Source: Methylovirgula sp. (GTDB lineage Bacteria > Pseudomonadota > Alphaproteobacteria > Rhizobiales > Beijerinckiaceae). Taken from it: a stretch of 6,005 bases of DNA. The stretch is taken from positions 1 through 6,005 of the forward strand of contig JASHUD010000124.1 in NCBI GenBank assembly GCA_030040215.1. The letters run 5' to 3'. How positions within the stretch are numbered: position 1 is the first letter of the stretch; each line of letters starts with the position of its first letter. This document shows, one piece after another, positions 1 to 6,005 of the stretch. The notes under the pieces were generated by a model. It saw nothing but the letters and a program-made list of their open reading frames with translations, did not search any database and had not been told where the DNA came from. A program made the translations under genes and the position numbers.

Positions 1-360
1 CACGCGCACGCGCCCTTGCCGACCTTCGACGATCCGGACAAGCGACGAGTGTTGCTGCCCGACCGGCATGAAATCGATGACTGCGAAGGCGCCGGCCGGC
101 GTCTCGAATAGAGTTTCGAGCACCATCGTGTCGTCGCGATAGGCGCGCATGGTTTTCGTCGGAGGATCGGCCGGCGCGATAGACCAGCGGCCGTTCCCTG
201 CGCCGCCAAGGAGCGCCGCGAAACAGGCCGCGCCGTCGAAACGCGGCCAGCAAAGCCAATCGATCGACCCGTTGCGTCCGACAAGCGCGGCGGTCCGGCA
301 ATCGCCGACGAGGCCATAGTCCTCGATCCGCAGTGGCGCGTCGGAATCGGCCTCCGTCAC
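1..360 (-). CDS. Glycoside hydrolase family 15 protein, N-terminal part (cut by window edge)
   Basis: This is the first 120 codons of a larger gene that continues beyond position 1. The frame is open throughout. It begins with GTG at 358-360, which overlaps the TGA of the upstream zwf relic (357-359) as GTGA, the usual arrangement for translational coupling. The opening residues carry the conserved start of bacterial GH15 proteins: L-R-I-E-D-Y-G-L-V-G-D-C-R-T-A-A-L-V at about residues 10-27, then G-S-I-D-W-L-C at 31-37 and P-R-F-D at 39-42. GH15 enzymes are glucoamylases, glucodextranases or trehalases that release glucose from alpha-glucosides. Only the N-terminal beta-sandwich domain is visible, so the catalytic (alpha/alpha)6 barrel and the substrate cannot be judged. 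No signal peptide is seen, suggesting a cytosolic enzyme. In many alphaproteobacteria this gene sits beside zwf and gnd. Family assignment is strong; the substrate is unknown. Confidence 0.88.
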   Translation of the reverse strand, partial: MTEADSDAPLRIEDYGLVGDCRTAALVGRNGSIDWLCWPRFDGAACFAALLGGAGNGRWSIAPADPPTKTMRAYRDDTMVLETLFETPAGAFAVIDFMPVGQQHSSLVRIVEGRQGRVRV

Positions 361-710
361 GGCAGACCCAGCGCCAGCCATTGCCCGTCGCGCGCGCGCG
401 GCGCGTCGGCCGACGCCGGCCCCGCGCTACCGGCCGGATAAAGCTGCGGATCGCCCTGCGCCCAGACCTCGAGCAGCGGATCGACGACCGCCCAGTTCGC
501 TTCGATGCACCTATCGGGGAGATGGCTGCCGGCCAAATCGTATCGCGAGGGCATCAACAGACGCTTCGTCAAATCGCCGCCGGCTCCGAAAATCACCGGC
601 TCGCAGGCGGGCGCGCACTGCGTTCCCGACGACGAACGGGCTTCCAAGCGGATCGAAACACGCCCTTGCCGCGTCGCCGCGACAGGATCGGCTTGCGAGG
701 CGTCGTTCAT
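357..710 (-). pseudogene. zwf: zwf relic: glucose-6-phosphate dehydrogenase with large internal deletion
   Basis: This 117-codon open frame has two blocks of G6PDH joined together. Residues 38-62 contain the nucleotide-binding start V-I-F-G-A-G-G-D-L-T-K-R-L-L-M-P. Residues 69-117 match the enzyme's C-terminal tail (E-A-N-W-A-V-V-D-P-L-L, then Y-P-A-G-S-A-G-P, then A-R-D-G near the end). Normal G6PDH has close to 500 residues. The missing middle, nearly 400 codons, holds the rest of the coenzyme fold, the R-I-D-H-Y-L-G-K-type substrate site and most of the beta+alpha domain, so no activity is expected. The join lies near residues 62-69 (about 500-530). It is in frame, leaving the natural TGA and its overlap with the GH15 start intact. 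ATG at 708-710 is the best start. The frame stays open upstream to 881, but that part shows no family resemblance. No clear ribosome binding site was found. An assembly artefact is the main alternative. Confidence 0.82.
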
Positions 711-780
711 GGCGGGATTTGCTCTACAATGACCTTTAAGCAAAACCCGTTCGCCGCTCAATGGTTGCTGGCATAGCCGG

Positions 781-826
781 GCTAAAGCGGCACAAGAAAG
801 GCTCGGATGGCAGCAAAGTCCACGCT
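781..826 (+). other. Possible IS5-like transposase footprint (very short)
   Basis: One plus-strand frame reads L-K-R-H-K-K-G-S-D-G-S-K-V-H-A-A. This resembles the K-G-S-K-V-H-x-A-V-D segment found near a catalytic aspartate in IS4/IS5-type DDE transposases. The resemblance stops where the GMC oxidoreductase homology begins in another frame. A leftover of an insertion element at the break point of the oxidoreductase gene would explain both. No inverted repeats, target-site duplication or further transposase sequence are visible, and about 15 codons can match by chance. Confidence 0.22.
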
Positions 827-1000
827 GCGCTTCGGCACCGATCCATCGACTTCGGTGCTCGACATCCATCGCAAAGCGCATGAACTCGACGATTTATATG
901 TGACGACACCAGCTTTTTCCCGTCGGTGCCGTCAAACCCGACGCCGACCATCATTGCCAACGCGCTGCGCGTCGCCGACCGTATTATCGCGCGATCAGGC
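816..1000 (+). pseudogene. GMC-family oxidoreductase, C-terminal fragment with frameshift
   Basis: Two plus-strand frames together reconstruct the end of a glucose-methanol-choline family flavoprotein. The first frame (819-902) reads T-L-R-F-G-T-D-P-S-T-S-V-L-D, then K-A-H-E-L-D-D-L-Y-V. After a shift at 903-904 the second frame (905-1000) continues D-T-S-F-F-P-S, then N-P, T-I-I-A-N-A-L-R-V-A-D-R-I-I. In intact members these read straight through as one FAD-domain tail, with the asparagine of the N-P pair in the active site. The stretch between F-P-S and N-P is also one residue short and altered against the usual V-G-A-V-N-P, suggesting further small indels. Roughly the last 60 residues of a protein of about 500 remain, and nothing upstream resembles the family. 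The fragment is dead. Its end meets the stop codon of the opposing VOC fragment at about 995. Confidence 0.72.
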
Positions 1001-1231
1001 CAGGGTTTCTCGGCGGACCTCGATCTCGACGATGTGGCCGTCGGGATCGCGCAGCAATGCGCTTGGCCCGGCATGCGAAATGAGCCGGTCGGGAACGTGG
1101 TCGCGAATTGCCTTCGACGCATCGAGGCTCTCTACGGCGAAGACGAGCCGTGCCGCCAGCCCACAGTTGCGCACGCAAACGCCGCAAGGCTTGAACCAGC
1201 ACGGGCTGTATGGTCCCTTTGCCTGAGTAGT
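995..1231 (-). pseudogene. VOC/glyoxalase-superfamily protein, C-terminal fragment
   Basis: The minus strand is open for 78 codons from just after a TAG at 1232-1234 to a TGA at 995-997. The last 49 codons (995-1141) read as the end of a vicinal-oxygen-chelate fold protein: L-V-F-A-V-E-S-L-D-A-S-K, then L-L-R-D-P-D-G-H-I-V-E-I-E-V just before the stop. The D-P-D-G-H-x-V-E-I signature, with its metal-ligand glutamate, is typical of glyoxalase, bleomycin-resistance and dioxygenase-like VOC proteins. Upstream of about 1165 the translation becomes cysteine-rich (P-C-W-F-K-P-C-G-V-C) and does not resemble the family. No convincing start codon or ribosome site exists in the frame. I read this as a truncated remnant, converging on the GMC fragment. 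The substrate cannot be inferred. Confidence 0.6.
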
Positions 1232-1390
1232 CTATACCGAGTCGGCTTCCGCTTCACGTTTCTTGGTGGCTTATCGATGCGGCGCGCTAAGGAAGAAGTC
1301 TATCGTCGATGCGTGCGAGGCCTTTGTGATCGATTCCTCGCGGCAACGCCGCAAGCAATTGCAAAATGCTTCGACAGCAAAATTGATCCG
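1232..1390. other. Spacer upstream of the YkuD-like gene, no supported gene
   Basis: This stretch lies between the VOC remnant and the favoured start of the L,D-transpeptidase-like gene. It is less GC-rich than the flanks and shows no protein family resemblance on either strand. It must hold the promoter of the downstream gene if that gene is expressed, but I see no convincing -35/-10 pair. An in-frame ATG at 1277 with a weak purine-rich GGTGG at 1265-1269 is an alternative start for that gene. Confidence 0.4.
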
Positions 1391-2395
1391 GTGCGATCAA
1401 GGTCCATACTTCTGAAGATTGTCAATATCCTCAGCCTCTTCATCACGATCGCCTTATCGGCGTCGCCGCGATCTTCTGCGGCGGAACGAGCGACGGACAT
1501 TCCGGCTTGGCTGCGGACCCATGTGGGCGAAGGCGAAGGTCAAATCGCGCCAGTGGTCTTGCAGAGGGCCCGCGCGCTTTACCTGCAAAAAGTGAGCGAA
1601 GGCGCGGTTAGAAATCCCTGCTACTTCGCTATGGACGCTACGCGCCCCAGCGATTTGGGCGACGACGAATTGGGGCGCCGGTTTTACGTTATCTGCGAAG
1701 CAGACCGGTCGTATCGCGCGATTTCCGCGGGTCACGGCGGCGGTCGCGATTTGAAAGGCATCGCGGATTTCGCAAACGGAAGACGGTGCGCGAAGAACTT
1801 CGGCAATGCGATGGATTCGAAACTGACGGCCGGCGGGGCCTATGTGACAGGCGAGACGAAAACGTCTTTCAAAGGCTATTACCGCGTCTCAGCGAAACAA
1901 GAAGCGGTTTTGCTGCGTCCGTTCGTTCAGTTTGACGGCGAAGGTGAGACCGCAAACGCCAGGCAGCGCGAGATCGGCGGACACGCGGCCGTCTTGCTAA
2001 GCGGGGCATGTCTTCTAAAAGATCCGCGCAGCCCCTACGCAAACCACGACGGTTACGTTCCGTTTGGAAAGCTGGTGGATTACGCTGGCGGCCGCAGCGA
2101 CGGCTGCACCAGTTGGTCGCCGTCGGACGCCAGGCAAATCGTCACTATGGTGAAGGACGATCCGACGACGCTGTACATCTATCCTGACGCGGCCGACGTC
2201 CACGCCGTCGCGCGAGCGGTGGCCGGCGGCCGGCAACTGTCACGCGTGGGATTATATTGGAACGCTTCCTGCTTGAAGGAGATCCGCTCTCCCAAATTTT
2301 GGCCGAAGGAAACCCTCGGTCCGATCCTCGCTCGATACAAAAAGGATCATCCGGCGCCGCCGCAACGGCCAACGCCGATTTGCACGGGGCAATGA
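1391..2395 (+). CDS. Exported YkuD-type L,D-transpeptidase-like protein
   Basis: The 334-residue product (from GTG 1391) starts with a signal peptide: arginines and a lysine, a hydrophobic core at about residues 6-24 (L-L-K-I-V-N-I-L-S-L-F), and a likely A-A cleavage near residues 30-31. The mature part has A-G-H-G at 113-116, Y-V-T-G-E-T at 151-156, G-G-H-A-A-V with His198, and S-D-G-C-T-S-W with Cys239. This order (TGE, then His, then S-x-G-C) matches the L,D-transpeptidase catalytic domain of the YkuD_2 type, which uses a cysteine nucleophile on peptidoglycan stem peptides. It would act in the periplasm. The product has seven cysteines, a roughly 40-residue His–Cys spacing and about 95 residues after the active site, all somewhat unusual. 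The start is uncertain: ATG 1277 would give 372 residues and bury the signal segment, while GTG 926 runs across dead genes. Neighbours give no functional clue. Confidence 0.66.
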   Translation: MRSRSILLKIVNILSLFITIALSASPRSSAAERATDIPAWLRTHVGEGEGQIAPVVLQRARALYLQKVSEGAVRNPCYFAMDATRPSDLGDDELGRRFYVICEADRSYRAISAGHGGGRDLKGIADFANGRRCAKNFGNAMDSKLTAGGAYVTGETKTSFKGYYRVSAKQEAVLLRPFVQFDGEGETANARQREIGGHAAVLLSGACLLKDPRSPYANHDGYVPFGKLVDYAGGRSDGCTSWSPSDARQIVTMVKDDPTTLYIYPDAADVHAVARAVAGGRQLSRVGLYWNASCLKEIRSPKFWPKETLGPILARYKKDHPAPPQRPTPICTGQ

Positions 2396-2466
2396 AATTT
2401 GTCGCTTGTTCCTTTTCTCGTGCCGGCCAGCCAAAGTTGCTGCCGAACCGCCCACAACGAAAGGAT

Positions 2467-2479
2467 ATGCCGCCGGCAT
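2467..2479. terminator. Weak hairpin between convergent genes
   Basis: A perfect short inverted repeat, ATGCC-GCC-GGCAT, lies in the 151-base gap between the two facing stop codons and is followed on the plus strand by TTTC. It could serve as a terminator for the YkuD-like gene, but the stem is only five to six pairs and there is no real T-tract. The gap holds no other feature I can support. Confidence 0.2.
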
Positions 2480-2546
2480 TTCAGCTTCTGACCTCTCGGA
2501 CCTCGCGATGTTCCGCCATCGGCGTGGCGCGGCGCTCGCGTGTTCG

Positions 2547-5500
2547 CTATGCGGAACCTCCGGCCGGCTGCGACATCCCGCGTGCCTCCGCTCGGAGTCT
2601 CGCTTTCGGCGCCGGGCGCCCGCGCGCCGGCCGATGGATCGGGTCGGCGCCGATCGTGCCGACGAGCGCCGCCGGATACTCCGGCGCGCTCACCCGATCC
2701 AGCTCGGCGCGTGCGTGCTCCAGCCGACCGGCGATGCCGAGCCGCTTGGCCTCCTCACGGTGGCCGGCGCGCGCCAGGAACTCCGTCAGATTCCGAGCAT
2801 GGCGCCCCCAGAGCGCCACATCCCGCTGCTGCTTCATCGCGAGGCGCTCGCGATACCAGTCGCTCGCGAGCAGCGCCTCGCGGGTGAAGAGCGCCCGTAT
2901 CTCGGGATCGCTCGCGGTCTTCCCTTCGTAGTTTCCGCGCGCCATGATGTGGAGCAGCGCCTTGAGCGGCGGGCAGGCGTCCTCGATCGTGCCGTCTGCG
3001 AAGTATGCCTCCGCGACGCGCTGCTGCGCCTCCACGATGTTGTTGACGCCGTCGGTAAACACCGCTGGATCCTGGAGCTCGGGTTTGAGGATCTCATCGG
3101 TAAATACCGCGGTAGGATTGTCGAAGACACGCCCGAAATAGGTGCGCACGAACTTGGCCGTGATGCGGTAGCCAAGCCGGCTGGCCAGCACCTGCTTACC
3201 GCCTTGGGTATAGTCTTCGAGCTTCTCCAGGTGCCCGGCCTCGATCAGTCGTTTGGGATCCCGTTCGTGAGGGAAGAGCCGGCACCAGATCTCGGGGATC
3301 AGCAGGCTGATGTCGTGGTCCACACGCAGATGCGGGCCGACGAAGCCGGCAGCTGAACTGAAGCCCGCGTAGCCAGTGAGCAGCATCGCGACGAGCGCAT
3401 TGTTGAGATCGGGCGTCGCCTGGATGGCGTTGAACGGTCCCTTGGTGAGGGCGCCCTCGGATCCGGCCCCGGTGGTGCTGGGCGACGTGCCTGTCACCGA
3501 GCACACGTAGTCCATGAACAGCTCCGGCAGCTCTTGGTAGTGGATGGGCCCGTATACGCAGAGCGGGCGCCTTCCTTCTTCCGGTGGGTTGTTCCGCCGG
3601 CCCGAGAGCACACCGATCACCGGAAACAGCACCGGCTCGCGGAGCGGAAGGCGGCGGTACAGCCGAGCGCCCATCTCCGCGACGTAGCGGTCGCGCGGCC
3701 GTGCCAGGTCGGGCCTAAGTTGCAGGTAGCGCGGGTTCTTGGTGGGCTTGCCACCGACGAGCCGAGGCTGGGCGGAGCAGATCGAATAGCCGTCGCCGGC
3801 GCGGACGGCGTTCCGCGCCACGTGTGCGCGCATCGGAGGCGTGAAGGCGTCTTGCACCGCAACCTCCTCGACGATGCGCTGGGCGTCCTCGCGCGTGAGC
3901 GGCTGAAAGTTGGAGCAGAAGAGCCCAGGCGCCGCCATATCTTCCTCGGTCTGCCGGTCGAGCCCCGGATGAATGGCGTCGTCGGGCCGCTGGAAGAGCC
4001 TGAACTCGCAGTTCTGCGCCAACTTGAGGCTCGGGTGTCCGTCATATTCACTCGGCAGTCCGACCAGGCGCTGCGCAGGAACCACCACCGAGGCGGTGAT
4101 GTCGTCTTCCATCTGTACCTTGTCGGCCGCGACGAAGTCCTGCCTCAGCTTGTAGGTCCGCCAGGCACCGTCCTCTTGGCGGCCGATCCGGAGGTAGTTG
4201 GCAACGAGCTTCCGCCCCTCGTATTTGAGTTCGTGGCCCGAGGCGCCGTTGATGATGTCCACGCTGAAGTGTTGCCGCCAATCCTCGCCCCACTCGGGCC
4301 GGTAGAAACGCTTGATCACGAATACAAGCGCTCGCACGTAGTTTGGAATGCTCTCGAGCCACGTATTGTACTTGGGCGTGAACTCGGCGGGGTTGGGTGT
4401 GAGTAGTTTGATCACCGAGCCGAGCGAACGCTCGGGCGACAGGATCGGCCGCGAAGAACCGCCGCCGTTGTTGCCGCGCAGGTCGGGCAGGCGTGCGTCG
4501 TCGTAGTCCCGGCCGAAGATCTCCTCGACCAGCGCCATGTCCCCCTCGAAGCTGCGCACGTAGAACGACCCGGGCAGCACGGCGTCTACCAGGCTTTTGC
4601 TGATCTCCGACTTGCCGCCGCCGGAGACGGTGCATGGTTTGTGGCAGAACGCGCCCTCGGGCAGCGTGCCAATCAGCCGCCAGCTCGGCGCCCCGCCGTA
4701 CTTGGCCATGCGGACCTTGTAGCCGCTCGGATGGATGTAGATCCGGCCAGGCAGCAACTTCAGGTGCTGCGTCTGGCCGTCCCTGGTCCAGGTGATGTCC
4801 TGGCGGCGGATGTCGATCTCCATGTCCTCAGGCATGTAGTGGATTTCGGGATAGACCCCATCGGTGGCATAGCCCGACGGGTAGACCTTCGCGCGCTCCC
4901 CCAAGAGCGCGAGCACCTCCGCGAACCGGTGCCGCTTGGCGCTTTCGAGCCGCACGAGATCCGGGATGAACCGATCGCCTAGACTGAAAGTCGCGAACGC
5001 CAGCGCCCCGCCGGCGTGCTCCTCTTCGGCCCCGCCGTAGAGGTTCGCGCTGTAGCCGATCTGGGTCTTCACTTCCTTCTTGCAGTAGCCGAAGTAGTTG
5101 TCGGCCAGGATGGTCACCATCACGCCGTCCATGTCGCGCGAGGTGATCTTGAAGGGGCGACCTTCGTTGTAGAGCTCGTTCTCGTCGGTCCAGCACATGC
5201 CCGCGGCGCGCTGCGCCTCTGTGGCGTCGCTCGCGCGCGGGAGGCCTACGTCCTTCTTCTTCAATCGCGTGAGATGCGGCGCCAGAATCACGCAGCCGCT
5301 GTGGCCGGTCCAGCCGTCCACGTCGAGCGCGGCATCATTGGCTGGGAGATAGGGATCTCCGGCGTTGCCGAAGATGCTTTCCACAAAGTCGAGGTTCGAG
5401 ACCAGTCCGCCAGGGACGAAGTACCGGACCTCCGTGCGCTTTTCGGGCGAGATCCCCGGCACAGCGGGACAGACGAGCGGCCGCAGCAGTAGCGAGACCA

Positions 5501-5999
5501 TGGTCTCCACCGGCTCGGGCCAGTTCGCGGTGAACGGCAGGCGCAGGAGCTCGGCCGGCGGCCGGAGCGCCTCCTCGAGCAGGCGAACATAGGTGGCGAG
5601 CGGCACGCGGGTTTTATCCGCCGGAATCGGAAGGCCGCCCTCGGCCACGTGAAAGACCCCCTGCGTGGTGCGGCGGTCGTTGATGGGGTTGTGCAGGACT
5701 CCGTTGTCGAGCCGATAGCTCGAGACGAGCTCGTTGTGCCAACTGTCCGCGTCGACCGGCAGCGACAGCTCCCGCGCCAGCCCGTAGTGGTCGAGAATGA
5801 AGGTCTCCGCGGGCAGGCGCACGGGCTTGGCGGCCGCGGCGTCCGCGAGGAGCCTGTCGATGTAATGCTGGATTCGCCCGTCGGCGGGGCAGAGATGGTG
5901 GGAAAGCAGCCGGGTCTGCTCGCGGTAGCGCGCGAAGAGATCGCCCGCCAGATGAAGCACCTCCTCGTCGCCGTTGTCGGCCGGGATCCGGACGCCCAT
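2547..5999 (-). CDS. Probable PPi-dependent phosphoenolpyruvate carboxykinase
   Basis: The product has 1150 residues from ATG 5999. The frame is still open at the window edge, so the true start may lie further out. It has no signal peptide or membrane segment. Size and motifs fit the pyrophosphate-type PEPCK known from Propionibacterium, Actinomyces and Entamoeba (about 1100-1200 residues), which interconverts oxaloacetate plus PPi with PEP, CO2 and Pi. Visible marks, in order: N-D-R-R-T-T-Q-G-V-F-H at 107-117, a likely substrate-arginine region; L-Y-G-G at 320-323, like the PEPCK YGG loop; S-G-G-G-K-S-E-I-S at 459-467, a P-loop of the PEPCK kinase-1a form (compare S-G-T-G-K-T in ATP-type PckA), with Lys463 at 4611-4613; and a Ser/Thr/Gly-rich loop G-T-S-P-S-T-T-G-A-G-S-E-G at 837-849. 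Residues after about 1120 are Ala/Arg/Pro-rich and probably disordered. Mapping motifs to roles is inference; a related uncharacterised large P-loop protein is the alternative. Confidence 0.7.
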   Translation of the reverse strand: MGVRIPADNGDEEVLHLAGDLFARYREQTRLLSHHLCPADGRIQHYIDRLLADAAAAKPVRLPAETFILDHYGLARELSLPVDADSWHNELVSSYRLDNGVLHNPINDRRTTQGVFHVAEGGLPIPADKTRVPLATYVRLLEEALRPPAELLRLPFTANWPEPVETMVSLLLRPLVCPAVPGISPEKRTEVRYFVPGGLVSNLDFVESIFGNAGDPYLPANDAALDVDGWTGHSGCVILAPHLTRLKKKDVGLPRASDATEAQRAAGMCWTDENELYNEGRPFKITSRDMDGVMVTILADNYFGYCKKEVKTQIGYSANLYGGAEEEHAGGALAFATFSLGDRFIPDLVRLESAKRHRFAEVLALLGERAKVYPSGYATDGVYPEIHYMPEDMEIDIRRQDITWTRDGQTQHLKLLPGRIYIHPSGYKVRMAKYGGAPSWRLIGTLPEGAFCHKPCTVSGGGKSEISKSLVDAVLPGSFYVRSFEGDMALVEEIFGRDYDDARLPDLRGNNGGGSSRPILSPERSLGSVIKLLTPNPAEFTPKYNTWLESIPNYVRALVFVIKRFYRPEWGEDWRQHFSVDIINGASGHELKYEGRKLVANYLRIGRQEDGAWRTYKLRQDFVAADKVQMEDDITASVVVPAQRLVGLPSEYDGHPSLKLAQNCEFRLFQRPDDAIHPGLDRQTEEDMAAPGLFCSNFQPLTREDAQRIVEEVAVQDAFTPPMRAHVARNAVRAGDGYSICSAQPRLVGGKPTKNPRYLQLRPDLARPRDRYVAEMGARLYRRLPLREPVLFPVIGVLSGRRNNPPEEGRRPLCVYGPIHYQELPELFMDYVCSVTGTSPSTTGAGSEGALTKGPFNAIQATPDLNNALVAMLLTGYAGFSSAAGFVGPHLRVDHDISLLIPEIWCRLFPHERDPKRLIEAGHLEKLEDYTQGGKQVLASRLGYRITAKFVRTYFGRVFDNPTAVFTDEILKPELQDPAVFTDGVNNIVEAQQRVAEAYFADGTIEDACPPLKALLHIMARGNYEGKTASDPEIRALFTREALLASDWYRERLAMKQQRDVALWGRHARNLTEFLARAGHREEAKRLGIAGRLEHARAELDRVSAPEYPAALVGTIGADPIHRPARGRPAPKARLRAEARGMSQPAGGSA

Positions 6000-6005
6000 G
6001 GCCGC

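Noticed and set aside
333..776. A 147-codon plus-strand open frame
   Set aside because: It lies antisense to the zwf relic and is extremely arginine-rich, as expected from the complement of GC-rich coding DNA.
711..815. A promoter for the zwf relic, TTGAGC with TAAAGG about 17 bases later on the minus strand
   Set aside because: Only four and three consensus matches, which is expected by chance; no ribosome site supports it.
736..1122. A 128-codon minus-strand open frame
   Set aside because: It is Arg/Ser-rich, lies out of frame with the VOC fragment and antisense to the GMC fragment, and shows no family signature.
2218..2233. GGCCGGC repeats
   Set aside because: They are in-frame Ala-Gly-Gly codons inside the YkuD-like gene, ordinary for this base composition.
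2512..2531. Inverted repeat CGCCA...TGGCG just past the PEPCK stop on the minus strand
   Set aside because: A five-pair stem without a T-tract in GC-rich DNA is not enough to call a terminator.
2406..3356. A 316-codon plus-strand open frame, and another at 3534-4406
   Set aside because: Both are mirror frames of the high-GC PEPCK candidate on the opposite strand; their compositions are Arg/Ala/Leu-rich with no motifs or plausible starts.

Overview
The window looks like a GC-rich proteobacterial chromosome segment. Order Rhizobiales (methylotroph-like alphaproteobacteria) is my best guess. The basis is a zwf–GH15 gene pair on one strand with a GTGA stop/start overlap, and the residue style of the protein matches. 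This is recognition from memory, not a search result.

Layout. (1) Positions 1-360, minus strand: the 5' end of a glycoside hydrolase family 15 gene that runs off the left edge. (2) Positions 357-710, minus: a 117-codon relic of zwf (glucose-6-phosphate dehydrogenase). The N-terminal dinucleotide-binding start is joined in frame directly to the C-terminal tail, and almost the whole enzyme is missing. (3) Positions 781-1231: more remains of dead genes. These are a frameshifted C-terminal end of a GMC-family oxidoreductase on the plus strand (816-1000), the C-terminal end of a VOC/glyoxalase-family protein on the minus strand (995-1231), and a possible short footprint of an IS5-like transposase. 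(4) Positions 1391-2395, plus: an apparently intact exported protein with a YkuD-type L,D-transpeptidase-like catalytic signature. (5) Positions 2547-5999, minus: a very large cytosolic protein of at least 1150 residues. It has a PEPCK-type P-loop and a YGG motif, and is probably the pyrophosphate-dependent phosphoenolpyruvate carboxykinase.

How the genes relate. The left part is a decayed central-carbon locus: zwf is destroyed while its coupled GH15 partner still looks open. The PEPCK candidate also belongs to central carbon metabolism (oxaloacetate/PEP/PPi) but points toward the YkuD-like gene, with only about 150 bases between their stop codons. The YkuD-like protein is a cell-envelope gene with no evident functional link to its neighbours. 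No tRNA, rRNA, CRISPR array or intact mobile element was seen. A plus-strand frame stays open from 926 to 2395. Its first 155 codons run over the dead genes and are probably not translated as one protein with the YkuD-like domain.
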